Shown piece by piece: positions 1-9,137 of a stretch of 64,000 bases of DNA. The stretch is from positions 1 to 64,000 of the forward strand of contig NZ_JOGO01000014.1 of assembly GCF_000719475.1 (NCBI RefSeq), in the 5' to 3' direction. The notes under the pieces were generated by a model. That model was not told where the DNA came from. It ran no database searches and saw nothing but the letters and a program-made list of their open reading frames with translations. The stretch's first letter is position 1; every line of letters begins with the position of its first letter. Source of the stretch: Streptomyces sp. NRRL F-5630. GTDB lineage: Bacteria; Actinomycetota; Actinomycetes; Streptomycetales; Streptomycetaceae. The position numbers and the translations under genes were made by a program.

Positions 1-142
1 CGCATGCACAACCTCGCCCTCGCCGGATAAGCGAGCGGGCCGTACAGAGGCCAGCCATGACCGAGGCAACCTGAAGATCATTTACGGGACAACACTTAGG
101 AAGAGACACAGCGGTCCCCAGCGGCTTTCTGTGAAGCGCCGA

Positions 143-673
143 CTATTCGGGATTCGGCTCCGGCATACTGGGTTCCCCAAATATTCGGGTGGGCGTCCTG
201 CGCCCGACCCGCTCCCACCAGAGTCCTGCTACATCCATGAACTGGACAGTGAGTCGGATATCGGTAGCACCGGCAGGAGCGATTCCCTCATCTGTTCCGC
301 TCTCCCAGCCTTCCGGAGCGTACACGGGGCCCCAGGACTGTTCCATAAGCGTCAGTTGCCGTTCCCCACCAGCAGGCACATCGTAAAAGACCCGTTCGTC
401 TTCGTCCGACCACCGCACAGCAGAACCCTGCTCGCGTCCACCATACGTCGCGTCTACTCGAATGATTCGCAGTTCGAGCAAGGGGTCGGAACTATGATTC
501 CTCACAATCCCACGATTTCCGCTGACACTCGATATAACCAAACGCGCCTGCGCCGCAGATCTGTCGTCGCTGTCCTTTCGGCGTGCTCGTACCTCGAAAA
601 CGCCAAGCCCAAGGGCGACCAACGTGGCACCAGCAGTCGCGATCGCGCTCGCCGCATCCCAAAAATCGCTCAC
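143..673 (-). CDS. Hypothetical protein with one N-terminal membrane segment
   Basis: A 176-residue protein with GTG start at 673. Residues about 5-27 form one hydrophobic stretch (ATAGATLVALGLGVFEV) followed by an Arg/Lys-rich turn, which suggests an N-terminal membrane anchor with the rest in the cytoplasm. The remaining part is a beta-rich soluble domain with Trp near its end and no motif I recognise. No convincing ribosome-binding site precedes the GTG, so the exact start is uncertain. It stands alone and is divergent from the plus-strand gene train that begins near 849. The function is unknown. Confidence 0.55.
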   Translation of the reverse strand: MSDFWDAASAIATAGATLVALGLGVFEVRARRKDSDDRSAAQARLVISSVSGNRGIVRNHSSDPLLELRIIRVDATYGGREQGSAVRWSDEDERVFYDVPAGGERQLTLMEQSWGPVYAPEGWESGTDEGIAPAGATDIRLTVQFMDVAGLWWERVGRRTPTRIFGEPSMPEPNPE

Positions 674-763
674 TACTTTCTACGCCCCCATCTTCACGGC
701 CGCCGAGATACGCAGCAACTCCGCCGTACAGCCTAGTCGTTGGGGCGTCTAGCAGACTTCCTC

Positions 764-784
764 GGCATGGCCAAACCGCGTTTT
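764..784. promoter_or_regulatory. Candidate operator, copy A of a repeated motif
   Basis: The 17-mer GGCATGGCCAAACCGCG at 764-780 occurs again exactly at 9078-9094. The right part, AAACCGCGTTTT (773-784), is one base away from the perfect palindrome AAACCGCGGTTT found in the second copy. Both copies lie a short distance upstream of a plus-strand transcription unit (genes starting at 849 and 9138). A shared binding site for an element-encoded regulator is my inference; a promoter part or recombination site is also possible. Confidence 0.4.
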
Positions 785-848
785 ACACAGATCCTCTCCC
801 CAGCGCGGCTTCAGGCACAGGGCCTTCATGGTGCCGCGGTGGGAGTTC

Positions 849-1499
849 ATGTTGTCGATCACGATCACTCAGCGGCCGACCGGGGCCGTTGTCGCCCTCG
901 GTGGCGACGGCCTGGCCCAACAGCTGTTGGAGCGCGCGGGCTTCACGCGTCACGCGGACTGGCACGGCCTTCGGCACCGGCTCGCGGCCCAGATGGATCC
1001 GTCTCTCCGGGACTCGATCACCGCTCACGCGGTGGACATGCTCACTGCGGCACGCTACGAGGTCCTTTTCTCTCCCGGCCTCGGTGAGCGTCTCCACCCG
1101 CTCGGGGACCGCATCCGGGATCTGTCCGATGCCGTACGGGGCGCCGAAGGCGGCGTCGCCCTCGGCAATCACCTCCGTCAGCTCCTCGACCCGGAGCACG
1201 GTGCGCTGGTCCGCGTGCAGGAGGCGGTGCAGGCGGCGGCCGAGCAGGTGAAGGACCTTGCCCCCGAGGCGTACGAGTTGCCGGATCGCCTTGAGGGGGC
1301 GGCCGATCTCCTCTGGTCCGTCTCGGAGGACCTCAAGAGCGTGCCTGCCGAGACCGCCTCTCTCGGACCGATCGTGACCCCGGCCCGGGGCACGGCAGTC
1401 CGTGCTTCGCCGGTTCAGACTCTCGGACGTGGTGCCAGCGAACCCGTTCTTCCTCCGGTTCCGCCTCCTGCGGCGGGACGAGGCGGTTGTGTGCGGTGA
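849..1499 (+). CDS. Hypothetical protein, first gene of the plus-strand train
   Basis: About 216 residues if translation starts at ATG 849 (GGGAG at 841-845); an in-frame ATG at 828 is the alternative. The sequence is mostly predicted helical with a Pro/Gly-rich tail. I see no known domain, membrane segment or catalytic motif. Its stop overlaps the GTG start of the following MFS gene (GTGA at 1496-1499), so the two are probably translationally coupled and may serve the same process. The function is unknown. Confidence 0.55.
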   Translation: MLSITITQRPTGAVVALGGDGLAQQLLERAGFTRHADWHGLRHRLAAQMDPSLRDSITAHAVDMLTAARYEVLFSPGLGERLHPLGDRIRDLSDAVRGAEGGVALGNHLRQLLDPEHGALVRVQEAVQAAAEQVKDLAPEAYELPDRLEGAADLLWSVSEDLKSVPAETASLGPIVTPARGTAVRASPVQTLGRGASEPVLPPVPPPAAGRGGCVR

Positions 1500-2701
1500 C
1501 CGTCGCCCTCCCCTCCCTCTCCCGTCCGAGGCTGTACGCGGTGCGGGCGACGGACGCCCTGGCGAGTACGCTCATCACCTACGCGATCCCGCTGCTCGCC
1601 CTGCTCACGACGGGCTCGCCCGCGCTCACCGGGCTCGTCTTCGCCGTGGAGTGGACGCCCCGGATCGCGGCCTTCGGTATCGCGGGCGGCCTCGCGGACC
1701 GGTGCGGCCCCGCGCGGGTACTGCGCTGGGGAAACCTGGTGCGGGCCGGTTGCTTGTGCGCCGCTGCGGCCGTACTCCTCGGCGTGCATGACGACCGAGG
1801 CCGTACGACGACGGTGCTTGTCCTCGGCGCGCTCAGCGGATTGCTCGCGGAGATCGGGTTCGTGGCCTCGGAAGCTCTCGGCGCGGAGGCGGCGCGCCAC
1901 GCGTCCGTCCCGCACCGGGTCCAGGCGAGTCTCACCGGGATCGACATGGGGGCAGGGCTGGCTGGGCCCGCTCTCGGTGGACTGCTCCTCCTCGCGGGAC
2001 CGGTGCCCCTGCTCCTGAGCGTCACCGCTCTCGCGCTGGCGACGAACTGTCTCACGCCGAAGCAGATGGGCGCGCCCGCCCCGCCTTCTCGCGCCGGAGG
2101 CGGGCTGCGAACCGGCTGGCGGACCTTGTGCTCGATCCCCGCTTTGCTGTGGCTCGTTGGAGGCTTGGCGGCCTCGAATGCCGCGACGGGGCTCGTGCAG
2201 GCCGCCGCGCCGATCGTGGTCGTCGAGCGCTTCGATGAGTCCGCCGCGCACCTCGGTCTCGTGTGGACGCTGGCGGCCCTCGCCTCACTCGGCGTCGTCT
2301 GGGCCGCTCAGCGGCTCATCACCCGCTGGGGGATATGGCCTGTAGGCGCTGCCTCGGCCGGGCTCTGCACCACCGGGTGCTTCGCCGTCGCCGTGGCCCA
2401 GGACTTCGGGTCCTACGCGGGGGCCGTGGCGGTGATGATGGCCGCCGAGGGGGGCCTGACCGTGGTGCTCCGGACCCTTCGCGCTCGGCTCATCCCGGCC
2501 TCGGGCTTCGCGTCGACCCTCTCCGCGTCGATCATCTGCGTCCTCGTGCCCCTCCCCGTGGCCGGCCTCGTCGTCGGAGCGGTCCCGTCCTCCCACCTGG
2601 GGACCGTGGTGACCGTCTGCTCGCTCGTCCAGGGCGTCGTGCTCGGGGGCGCGCTGTGGCGGCTGCGCACGAGCGACCTCCGCTCCGCCCGTACTTTCTG
2701 A
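1496..2701 (+). CDS. Major facilitator superfamily transporter
   Basis: A 401-residue integral membrane protein with roughly 12 hydrophobic segments split into two halves. An MFS motif-A-like loop (GGLADRCGPARVL, residues about 64-76) lies between segments 2 and 3, as in drug:H+ antiporters. The start is taken as GTG 1496, whose GTGA overlaps the upstream stop; an in-frame TTG at 1487 is possible. The ATP-grasp ligase gene starts 35 bp downstream with its own ribosome-binding site. Transporter plus ligase suggests export of, or resistance to, a small amino-acid-like molecule. That substrate idea is inference. Confidence 0.85.
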   Translation: MTVALPSLSRPRLYAVRATDALASTLITYAIPLLALLTTGSPALTGLVFAVEWTPRIAAFGIAGGLADRCGPARVLRWGNLVRAGCLCAAAAVLLGVHDDRGRTTTVLVLGALSGLLAEIGFVASEALGAEAARHASVPHRVQASLTGIDMGAGLAGPALGGLLLLAGPVPLLLSVTALALATNCLTPKQMGAPAPPSRAGGGLRTGWRTLCSIPALLWLVGGLAASNAATGLVQAAAPIVVVERFDESAAHLGLVWTLAALASLGVVWAAQRLITRWGIWPVGAASAGLCTTGCFAVAVAQDFGSYAGAVAVMMAAEGGLTVVLRTLRARLIPASGFASTLSASIICVLVPLPVAGLVVGAVPSSHLGTVVTVCSLVQGVVLGGALWRLRTSDLRSARTF

Positions 2702-2736
2702 ACTACCCACGCTCAAAAGGAACTTGGAGTATCACC

Positions 2737-3996
2737 ATGCCCTTCTCTCCCTCCGCTCTGCCCGTCCTCGTGATCGTGGGCGGGACGGACGAGACGTACC
2801 GCGGGTACTGCTGGGAGTCGGCCGCCGCCGAGCACGACGTCGTCGTCATCGACGCCGTGTCTCCTGCGGGGCTGGTCGGCGATCTCGTCGTCGACCACGA
2901 GATCGCCGACCCGCGCGACACCGACGCCGTGGTCGCCGCCGGTCTGGCTCTCGCCGCGCGTCATGAGATCGGTGGTGTGCTGACGTGGGACGAATACGCT
3001 CTCCTCCCCGCCGCCGCCCTCACCGAACGGCTCGGGCTGCGCGGCAACTCCGTCGAGGCGGTGCTCGCCTGCCGGGACAAGGGAACCACCCGTCGCCTCC
3101 TCGACGAGGCCGGCGTTCCCTCGGCCCGGTCGGTGCGTGTCCAGTCGGCGCACGAGGCGGCGCAGGCCGCCGCCGCCATCGGCTACCCCGTCGTCTTGAA
3201 GCCGGCCTCCCACGCCGCGAGCATCGGCGTGATCAAGGTCGCCCACCCCGAAGCACTGCGCGCGGCGTGGGAGTTCGCGAATACGGGAGCCGGGGAGCAG
3301 GGTCCCGAAGGGTACGGAGTGCTCGTCGAGGAGTACCTGGACGGGCCGGAGGTCTCGGTGGAGTGCATGACCCTCGCGGGCGAGAGCGTTGCTCTCGCCG
3401 TCACGCGCAAGGAGGTCGCCTTCGCGCCCTTCTTCGAAGAGGTCGGCCACACCGTGGAGCGCGACGACCCGCTTCTTCCCCTCGTCGCCCCCGTTGCCCG
3501 GCAGGCGCTCGCGGCGCTCGGTGTGACGGACGGGATCTCGCACGTCGAGATGCGCGTTACGAAGAACGGGCCGCGCATCATCGAGGTGAACGCACGTATC
3601 GGCGGCGACTGGATCGGACGCCTGGTGTGCCGGGCGACCGGCCTTGAGCTCCCGGGAATCGCCGCCTCGGTGGCGGCGGACATGACGCCTGACCTCATGC
3701 CGACCCACCACGGTGCGGCGGCCGTACGCCTGCTCTACCCGAAGGCGTCCGGCACCCTCACCGAGCGGCGTCTCGATGCGCTTCGCGCCTCGAACAGCGG
3801 TGAAGGGCGCCTTCGCGAGTGGGGCTGGCTGCGCGACGCCGGAGACCGGGTCGCGCTCCCCCCGAACGGCTCCCTCGACGAGGCACGCATCGGCTACCTC
3901 ATCACCTCGGGGCCCACTCTCACCGACGCCGTCACCGCGCGGGACGCGGCAGAAGCCGCGCTCGTGCTCCAGGTCGAGCCCGAGCCCGCGCAGTAG
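2737..3996 (+). CDS. ATP-grasp carboxylate-amine ligase
   Basis: A 419-residue protein starting at ATG 2737 with GGAG about 8 bp upstream. It shows ATP-grasp features: a Lys in PVVLKPASH (K155) followed by a small loop for ATP binding, VLVEEYLDG (195-203) contacting the adenine, and the Mg-binding IIEVNARIGGD (281-291) with the expected Glu and Asn. The N-terminal part is the usual Rossmann-like pre-ATP-grasp domain. Family members join a carboxylate, through an acyl phosphate, to an amine, for example amino-acid ligases in dipeptide or antibiotic synthesis. It follows an MFS transporter and precedes the conjugation ATPase gene, so it is probably cargo of the element. The substrate cannot be told from sequence. 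Confidence 0.85.
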   Translation: MPFSPSALPVLVIVGGTDETYRGYCWESAAAEHDVVVIDAVSPAGLVGDLVVDHEIADPRDTDAVVAAGLALAARHEIGGVLTWDEYALLPAAALTERLGLRGNSVEAVLACRDKGTTRRLLDEAGVPSARSVRVQSAHEAAQAAAAIGYPVVLKPASHAASIGVIKVAHPEALRAAWEFANTGAGEQGPEGYGVLVEEYLDGPEVSVECMTLAGESVALAVTRKEVAFAPFFEEVGHTVERDDPLLPLVAPVARQALAALGVTDGISHVEMRVTKNGPRIIEVNARIGGDWIGRLVCRATGLELPGIAASVAADMTPDLMPTHHGAAAVRLLYPKASGTLTERRLDALRASNSGEGRLREWGWLRDAGDRVALPPNGSLDEARIGYLITSGPTLTDAVTARDAAEAALVLQVEPEPAQ

Positions 3997-4110
3997 AAGA
4001 AACGGCCCCATACGGCCGCCCAGCTCAACCCGCCGCGCCTACGAGGAACTTGTGATGCGCAGACCGCAGCAGGCAGCACGCCCCCGTCGCCGCCCCACCT
4101 GGAGAATCGT

Positions 4111-5884
4111 TTGCGCACTACTCGCCCGCCCACCTCCACTACTGGCACCGACGCGGCACTTGTCGCGCTGCTCGGCGCCGTCGGTGCCGGCCTCACGTAC
4201 GGCACCTTGGCGTACCTCGTGGGGAACGCCGTCAACCTCGCTGTCGGCCAGCGCGGTTGGTCCTCCTTCGCCCCTGTGGAGGCCGCGCTCCACCCTGACG
4301 TCCTCTGGCCGCGCGTGCCGCCGCTCGCCCTCCTGGTCGGTGCCCGGATCGTGCCCGGCGTTCTCACCCTCGCGCTCGCCGCGCTCGCCGCCCTGGTCTG
4401 GATGCGTGTGACCTCCGGCCGCCGCCAGGGGATGGCCACGCGCAGGGACGTGGCCGCCCTCGCGGGCAAGGCGATCGCACAGCGGGCCATCTCGCTCCGC
4501 CCGAGCCTGAAAGACCGGAGCTGGAAAAGAGGTGCCCGCCGCGGACCGGGGTGTCCGTCTCGGGGTCCTGGGCCGTACCGAGCTGCGGGCGAGCTGGGAG
4601 GACGTGATCGTCGCGATCATGGCACCCCGCTCCGGCAAGACGACAGGTCTCGCGATCCCCGCCATTCTGGATGCCCCCGGGCCGGTCGTCCTCACCTCGA
4701 ACAAGGCCGCTACCGACGCCTTCACCACGACGTACGAGGCGCGGGCTGCCGTGGGGACCGTGTGGACGCTGGATCCCCAGCAGATCGCGCACTTCCCCCG
4801 GCAGATGTGGTGGGACATTCTCGATTCGGCGAAGGACTTGGCGGGCGCGAAGCGCTTGGCGGGGCACTTCGTGGCCGCGTCGGTGGACGAGAACAACAGC
4901 AACGACTTCTGGTCGACCGCCGCGAGCAACACCTTGGCGGCGCTCTTCCTCGCCGCCGCCTCCGCCGGGCGGCCCGTGACCGATGTCCTGACGTGGCTCG
5001 CTTCGCCCTCGGACCGCACCCCCGTCGACCTGCTGGCCGACGCCGGCCACCACGCCGTGGCCGCTCAGCTCCAGGGAACGGTGTCCGGTGCCGTCGAGAC
5101 CAGGGACGGCATCTATGAGACGTCGCGCCAGTACGCGAGCTGCCTCCTCGAACCAGAGATCGCCGCGTGGGTCACCCTCACCCCAGGGCTGCCCGAGTTC
5201 CGCCCGTTCGACTTCGCCCGGTCCCGGGACACGCTCTTCCTGCTCTCCAAGGACGGGGGCGGGAGCGCGGCGGCGATCATCGCGGCTGCTGCCGACTCGG
5301 TGATGCGCGCGGCCGTCGCCGTCGCCGAGCGCAGCGGAGGCAGGCTCGACCCGCCCGCCCTGTGCGTACTCGACGAAGCCGCGAACGTCTGCCGCATCAG
5401 CGACCTCCCCGATCTGTACTCGCACTTGGGAAGCCGAGGCGTTCTCCCCATCACGATCTTGCAGAGCTACAAGCAGGGCAAGCGCGTGTGGGGCGACAAC
5501 GGCATGGATGCCCTTTGGTCGGCCGCGACGATCAAGCTGGTCGGCTCCGGCATCGACGACATCGACTTCGCGGACCAGCTCTCGCGCGCCATCGGCGAGC
5601 ACGAAGTGCAGACGACCTCCGTCTCGCGCTCCGAGAGCGGCACGTCGACGTCGGTGAGCATGCGCACCGAGCGCATCCTCCCCCCGGACCAGATCCGCGC
5701 CCTCCCGAAGGGCAAGGCACTCGTTCTGGCCACCGGCACGCGCATCGCGCTCATCGATCTCAAGCCCTGGTACGCGGAGCCCTCGGCCAAGACCCTCGGG
5801 CCCGCCTCGGACGCGGCCACCGCCGCGATCACCGAGCGGGCCCTCGCCAAGCTCACCCAGGACGACTTCGGAGCATGCTCATGA
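4111..5884 (+). pseudogene. VirD4/TraG-type coupling ATPase, interrupted by a +1 frameshift
   Basis: Type IV coupling proteins dock the relaxase-DNA complex at the secretion channel. TTG 4111 (GGAG seven bases upstream) opens a frame with two membrane segments in the first ~100 residues. That frame stays sensible up to about 4527, then the homology continues in the next frame from about 4528. The second part carries a Walker A (APRSGKTT, about 4622-4645), a Walker B (LCVLDEA) and typical C-terminal TraG sequence up to TGA 5884. The break lies at AAAA 4524-4527; removing one A restores one ORF of about 590 residues, the usual family length. A GTG at 4532 could in principle start a soluble ATPase-only product, but no proper RBS spacing is seen. 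The stop overlaps the next gene (ATGA 5881). Sequencing error and true mutation are both possible. Confidence 0.75.
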
Positions 5885-6768
5885 CCACACCACCCCTTAC
5901 CTGGCCGGCCGCCCCTGCCGAAGTCGAACACGCTCGCATGACGGCGATCACTGTCCTGCGGTGCCTCCCCCGGCATGCCACCACCCCCGCGCGCGACGTG
6001 ATCGTCGCGGAGACCGCACGAAACCACTGGGGCCACCCACACCTTCTCCCCCTCATCGAAGCGCAGGCCGCTTTCCTGCTCGCGCGCGCTATCGACCCAC
6101 GCGTCTCCCACGCGCTCGACGGGCAGCTCCCGGGCGCACTGGACCGCTTCGACCACGCGCCCACGAAGGAGCGCCGCAAGTGGCTCGACGCCGCCGTGCG
6201 GAAGGAGGGGCCCTGGCACGACAACGCCGTGGATCTTCCACAGCGGGGGCCCGGCGCCGTTCCGCCGTCCTGGCTCCACGACCGGCACCTGCGTGATCAA
6301 CTGGCGACTTCGGTCTCCGTCTCGATACGGATGACGGCTGAGCGCTTCGGAGCCGCCGAGGGGACGCTCGTCCGCCCAGGCGACCGGCCGCTCGGCATGG
6401 CGGTCCGGGGTGTCGGCGAGGGTGTCTGCGACGCGATGGGGCTCGCCGAAAAGTGGGTTCCGTTCGTCAAGTCCCAGACGGAGCACGCGATCGCTTCCGC
6501 GGCAATGACCGCCTATCTCCTGTCGAACGACTACGGCCCTCTGGACCGCCCGGCCCAGAGGATCTTCGACGTGCTGGGAACGTTCGAACCACGGTCGGTG
6601 GCCCGCGTCCTCACCGCCGCGCGCGACGGCTTCCATCCGGACGCACCGTCTGCTGCTCCGTATCCGGCACCTCGGTCAAAGGCGGCGCGAGCCGATGCTC
6701 ACAGGCCCAGCACAGGCGACGCTGTCTCCCGCCCCGATTCGCCGTCCCCGAACCGGCATCACCGATGA
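5881..6768 (+). CDS. Hypothetical protein of the transfer operon
   Basis: A 295-residue soluble protein with ATG 5881 overlapping the stop of the coupling ATPase gene (ATGA). The middle is largely alpha-helical with Trp-rich patches; the last ~50 residues are Pro/Ser/Arg-rich and look disordered. I see no catalytic motif. Its stop overlaps the start of the DnaB-N protein (ATGA 6765-6768). Its fixed place between a coupling protein and a replication-like protein suggests an accessory role in DNA processing of the element, but this rests on context only. Confidence 0.7.
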   Translation: MTTPPLTWPAAPAEVEHARMTAITVLRCLPRHATTPARDVIVAETARNHWGHPHLLPLIEAQAAFLLARAIDPRVSHALDGQLPGALDRFDHAPTKERRKWLDAAVRKEGPWHDNAVDLPQRGPGAVPPSWLHDRHLRDQLATSVSVSIRMTAERFGAAEGTLVRPGDRPLGMAVRGVGEGVCDAMGLAEKWVPFVKSQTEHAIASAAMTAYLLSNDYGPLDRPAQRIFDVLGTFEPRSVARVLTAARDGFHPDAPSAAPYPAPRSKAARADAHRPSTGDAVSRPDSPSPNRHHR

Positions 6769-7931
6769 ACGCGCCGATGCCCGAGAGGCCGTGGGTCGAC
6801 CCGCTGCTGCGCGCCGAGCAGGCCCTGCTCGGCGCCGTCCTGCTCTCACCCTCCCAACTCGACCGTCTCTCCTGGCTGCATCCCGACGATTTCCACTCCC
6901 CCCTCCACACCGCTCTGTTCGCTGCCGCACAGGCCCTGGCTCCCGCGAAGCCAACGGACGCGGAGCCCGTCACTCTCGCCTGGCCGCAGGCGATTCTCGG
7001 TGAGGCACGGCGGCGCGTGCGCGGGCTTTCGGCTCCGTACCTCCACGACCTGATCAATTCCTGCCCGTACACAGACCACGCTCCGGTCTACGGGCGCATG
7101 GTCCTCGAAGGCTCCCTCCACCGCTCCGTGCTCCGCCACGCCACCGCCGCACGACAAGCCGCACGGGAAGTACAGCGCTCCGGCCTGAACACAGCACTCA
7201 GCGCCAGTCTTCGTCGCGTCGATGCCCTCGCTGAGCATCTCGACGCCGTGGGACGGCGCTGGGGAGCGCCTCCCCGGGCCAGGGGGCGGGTGCCGGCCTT
7301 CGACGACGCGGTGCGCTCGCCGCTCAACCTCCCCGTCGAGCACGAGCGTGACCTCATCGCGGCACTCCTCGAACGAGGAAGCACCTCCCAGATGAAGACG
7401 ATCTCCTGGCTCGAACCGGGCGACTTTGCCGCGTACGGGGATCTGTTCACCTGCGCACGCGCTCTCGCGCACCGGGGAGAGCCCGTCGACACCCTGACGC
7501 TGACGTGGGAGGTCCGTCGGCGCGACTTGCTCTCGCCCGAGAACCGCCACCGCCTCGACGCCGTCAGCCGTGGACCGGCAGCGGGTTCGCTCGACTGGCT
7601 CGGCGAGCGTGTTCTCGCCTCCGGCCTGCTCCGGACCATCGACATCGCCGCCGACCGAGTCCAGAACATGGCCGGTGACGCCCGGTGCTCCCCCGCCCGG
7701 CTCGTGCACCACGGGCACCTGGCTCTCGAAGCGATCTCCTCTCCCCGCAACCGGCACGAGAAGGCACGTACGGGAGTTGCGCCCGCCGTCGGCCGGACGC
7801 GGGAAGAGCGGATCCGCGAGGCAGCCCAGCCCGGCCTCGCGCGCGCCCGAAGCCGCCCCGCTGCAACGAGCGCCTCGGCCAAGCCCTCCTCTCACCCCTC
7901 AGCGCGCTCGAAGGAGGGACACGCCCGATGA
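6765..7931 (+). CDS. Protein with two DnaB helicase N-terminal-like domains
   Basis: A 388-residue protein. Residues about 14-115 (LLRAEQALLGAVLL, then LHPDDFHSPLHTALFAA) match the N-terminal helical domain of DnaB-type replicative helicases. A second copy follows at about 185-290 (EHERDLIAALLERGST, then LEPGDFAAYGDLFTCARAL). The RecA-like motor domain of DnaB is absent: there is no Walker A, and the tail is Arg/Ser/Ala-rich and probably disordered. In DnaB this domain forms the trimeric collar and binds primase, so this protein may adapt host replication proteins to the element. Both ends overlap neighbours by ATGA, which places it firmly in the operon. Confidence 0.75.
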   Translation: MNAPMPERPWVDPLLRAEQALLGAVLLSPSQLDRLSWLHPDDFHSPLHTALFAAAQALAPAKPTDAEPVTLAWPQAILGEARRRVRGLSAPYLHDLINSCPYTDHAPVYGRMVLEGSLHRSVLRHATAARQAAREVQRSGLNTALSASLRRVDALAEHLDAVGRRWGAPPRARGRVPAFDDAVRSPLNLPVEHERDLIAALLERGSTSQMKTISWLEPGDFAAYGDLFTCARALAHRGEPVDTLTLTWEVRRRDLLSPENRHRLDAVSRGPAAGSLDWLGERVLASGLLRTIDIAADRVQNMAGDARCSPARLVHHGHLALEAISSPRNRHEKARTGVAPAVGRTREERIREAAQPGLARARSRPAATSASAKPSSHPSARSKEGHAR

Positions 7932-9052
7932 CCTCGCCCCTGCGCAAACCGCCCCCACGAGCCTCGACGACCGGCGCGCGCCCGGTCGGCAGCCTCTGCT
8001 CCGGTTACGGCGGCCTGGACCTGGCCGTGGAGAACTTCTTCCACGGCCAGGTCATCTGGCACGCCGAGACCGATCCCGCTGCCTCACGCGTCCTGGAGCG
8101 GCACTGGCCCGGGGTGCCCAACCTGGGCGATATCCGCACGGTGCCGTGGCCCGAGGTTCCACCCGTGTGCGTCCTGACCGCGGGTTTCCCCTGCCAAAGA
8201 CGTCTCGGTCGCCGGTCCGCGTACCGGTCTTGCCCCGTCCACCCGCTCGGGCCTGTGGCTGCACGTCGCGCGCGCCATCGAGGCCCTCCGCCCCTGTCTG
8301 GTGGTGATCGAAAACGTCCGAGGACTCCTCACCTCCCCCGCCGCTCCCTCTCGCCACGTGGAACCCTGTCCGTGGTGCGTGGGAGACCAGGCAGATCCTG
8401 GTCTGCGGGCACTCGGCGCCGTACTCGGCTCCTTGGCCGACCTCCGGTATGACGCGCGATGGCTCGTGCTACCCGCTTCCGCCATCGGTGCCCCGCACCG
8501 GCGCGAGCGCGTCTTCCTCGTCGCCCGGCCTGGCTCCCCTCTTCAAGACGCCGACGAGCAACCTCGGCTCGAACGGGGGGAGCCAGCACCCCGATCGCCG
8601 TCGAGCCGGGGGCCACGGACCGAATCTCCAGGACGAGGTCGAGCACCTGCTCCCGACGCCGAAGGCCAGCGACGGCCCGAAAGGCTCACCCCGGTAGCCG
8701 CGCTCAGCTCGACGCCGGGCAAACCGAGTTGCCCTCGCAGCACCAGCAACTCGGCTCCGTGCCGCAACCCGGCCCAGAGCGGCAGTGGGGCCCGTACGCC
8801 GCCGCCATCACCCGGTGGGAGCGGCTGACTCGTCCGGCGCCCGCGCCCACCGTCGAGGGCCGCCTGCGGCCCGAGTTCGTGGAGTGGATGCAGGGCCTCC
8901 CCGCGGGCTGGGTCACGCACACACCGGGTCTCGGCCGTCCGGCCGCCCTCACGCTGCTGGGCAACGGCGTCGTCCCGCAGCAGGCCCACGAGGCGCTGCG
9001 TCTCCTCGTACCGGAGTTCGCGTGCGCGCACGGCGAGCACGCGGTGCGGTAG
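7928..9052 (+). pseudogene. DNA (cytosine-5) methyltransferase, broken by three frame changes
   Basis: All main C5-methyltransferase motifs are present but in different frames. Motif I (SLCSGYGGLDLAVE) and the catalytic Pro-Cys loop GFPCQ are in the first frame. After CAAAGAC (8189-8195) the next frame carries motif VI (VIENVRGLL) and motif VIII (HRRERVFLVA). From about 8525 a third frame gives the phage-type segment LFKTPTSNLGS and then LLPTPKASDGPKG. From about 8690 a fourth segment, back in the first frame, gives the target-recognition end and motif X (LLGNGVVPQQA) to TAG 9052. Each change is equivalent to one extra base. A working enzyme would probably protect the element from restriction. 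As read here no single ORF could make it. Confidence 0.8.
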
Positions 9053-9077
9053 CGACCTTCTCTACCTCCTCCCCCAC

Positions 9078-9098
9078 GGCATGGCCAAACCGCGGTTT
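9078..9098. promoter_or_regulatory. Candidate operator, copy B of a repeated motif
   Basis: The same 17-mer as at 764-780 lies here, extended into the perfect 12-bp palindrome AAACCGCGGTTT at 9087-9098. It sits about 40 bp upstream of the TTG start of the DUF4913 gene, in the only real gap (85 bp) between the methyltransferase and the genes after it. This suggests that a second transcript starts here under the same control as the one starting near 849. Confidence 0.45.
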
Positions 9099-9137
9099 CT
9101 GCGGACCCTGTGCTCTCCCCGAGCCGTAGGAGGAGTT

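Noticed and set aside
4532..5884. Soluble ATPase as an independent gene starting at GTG 4532
   Set aside because: The preceding frame continues the same protein family right up to the break and no properly spaced ribosome-binding site is seen, so a split gene is more likely.
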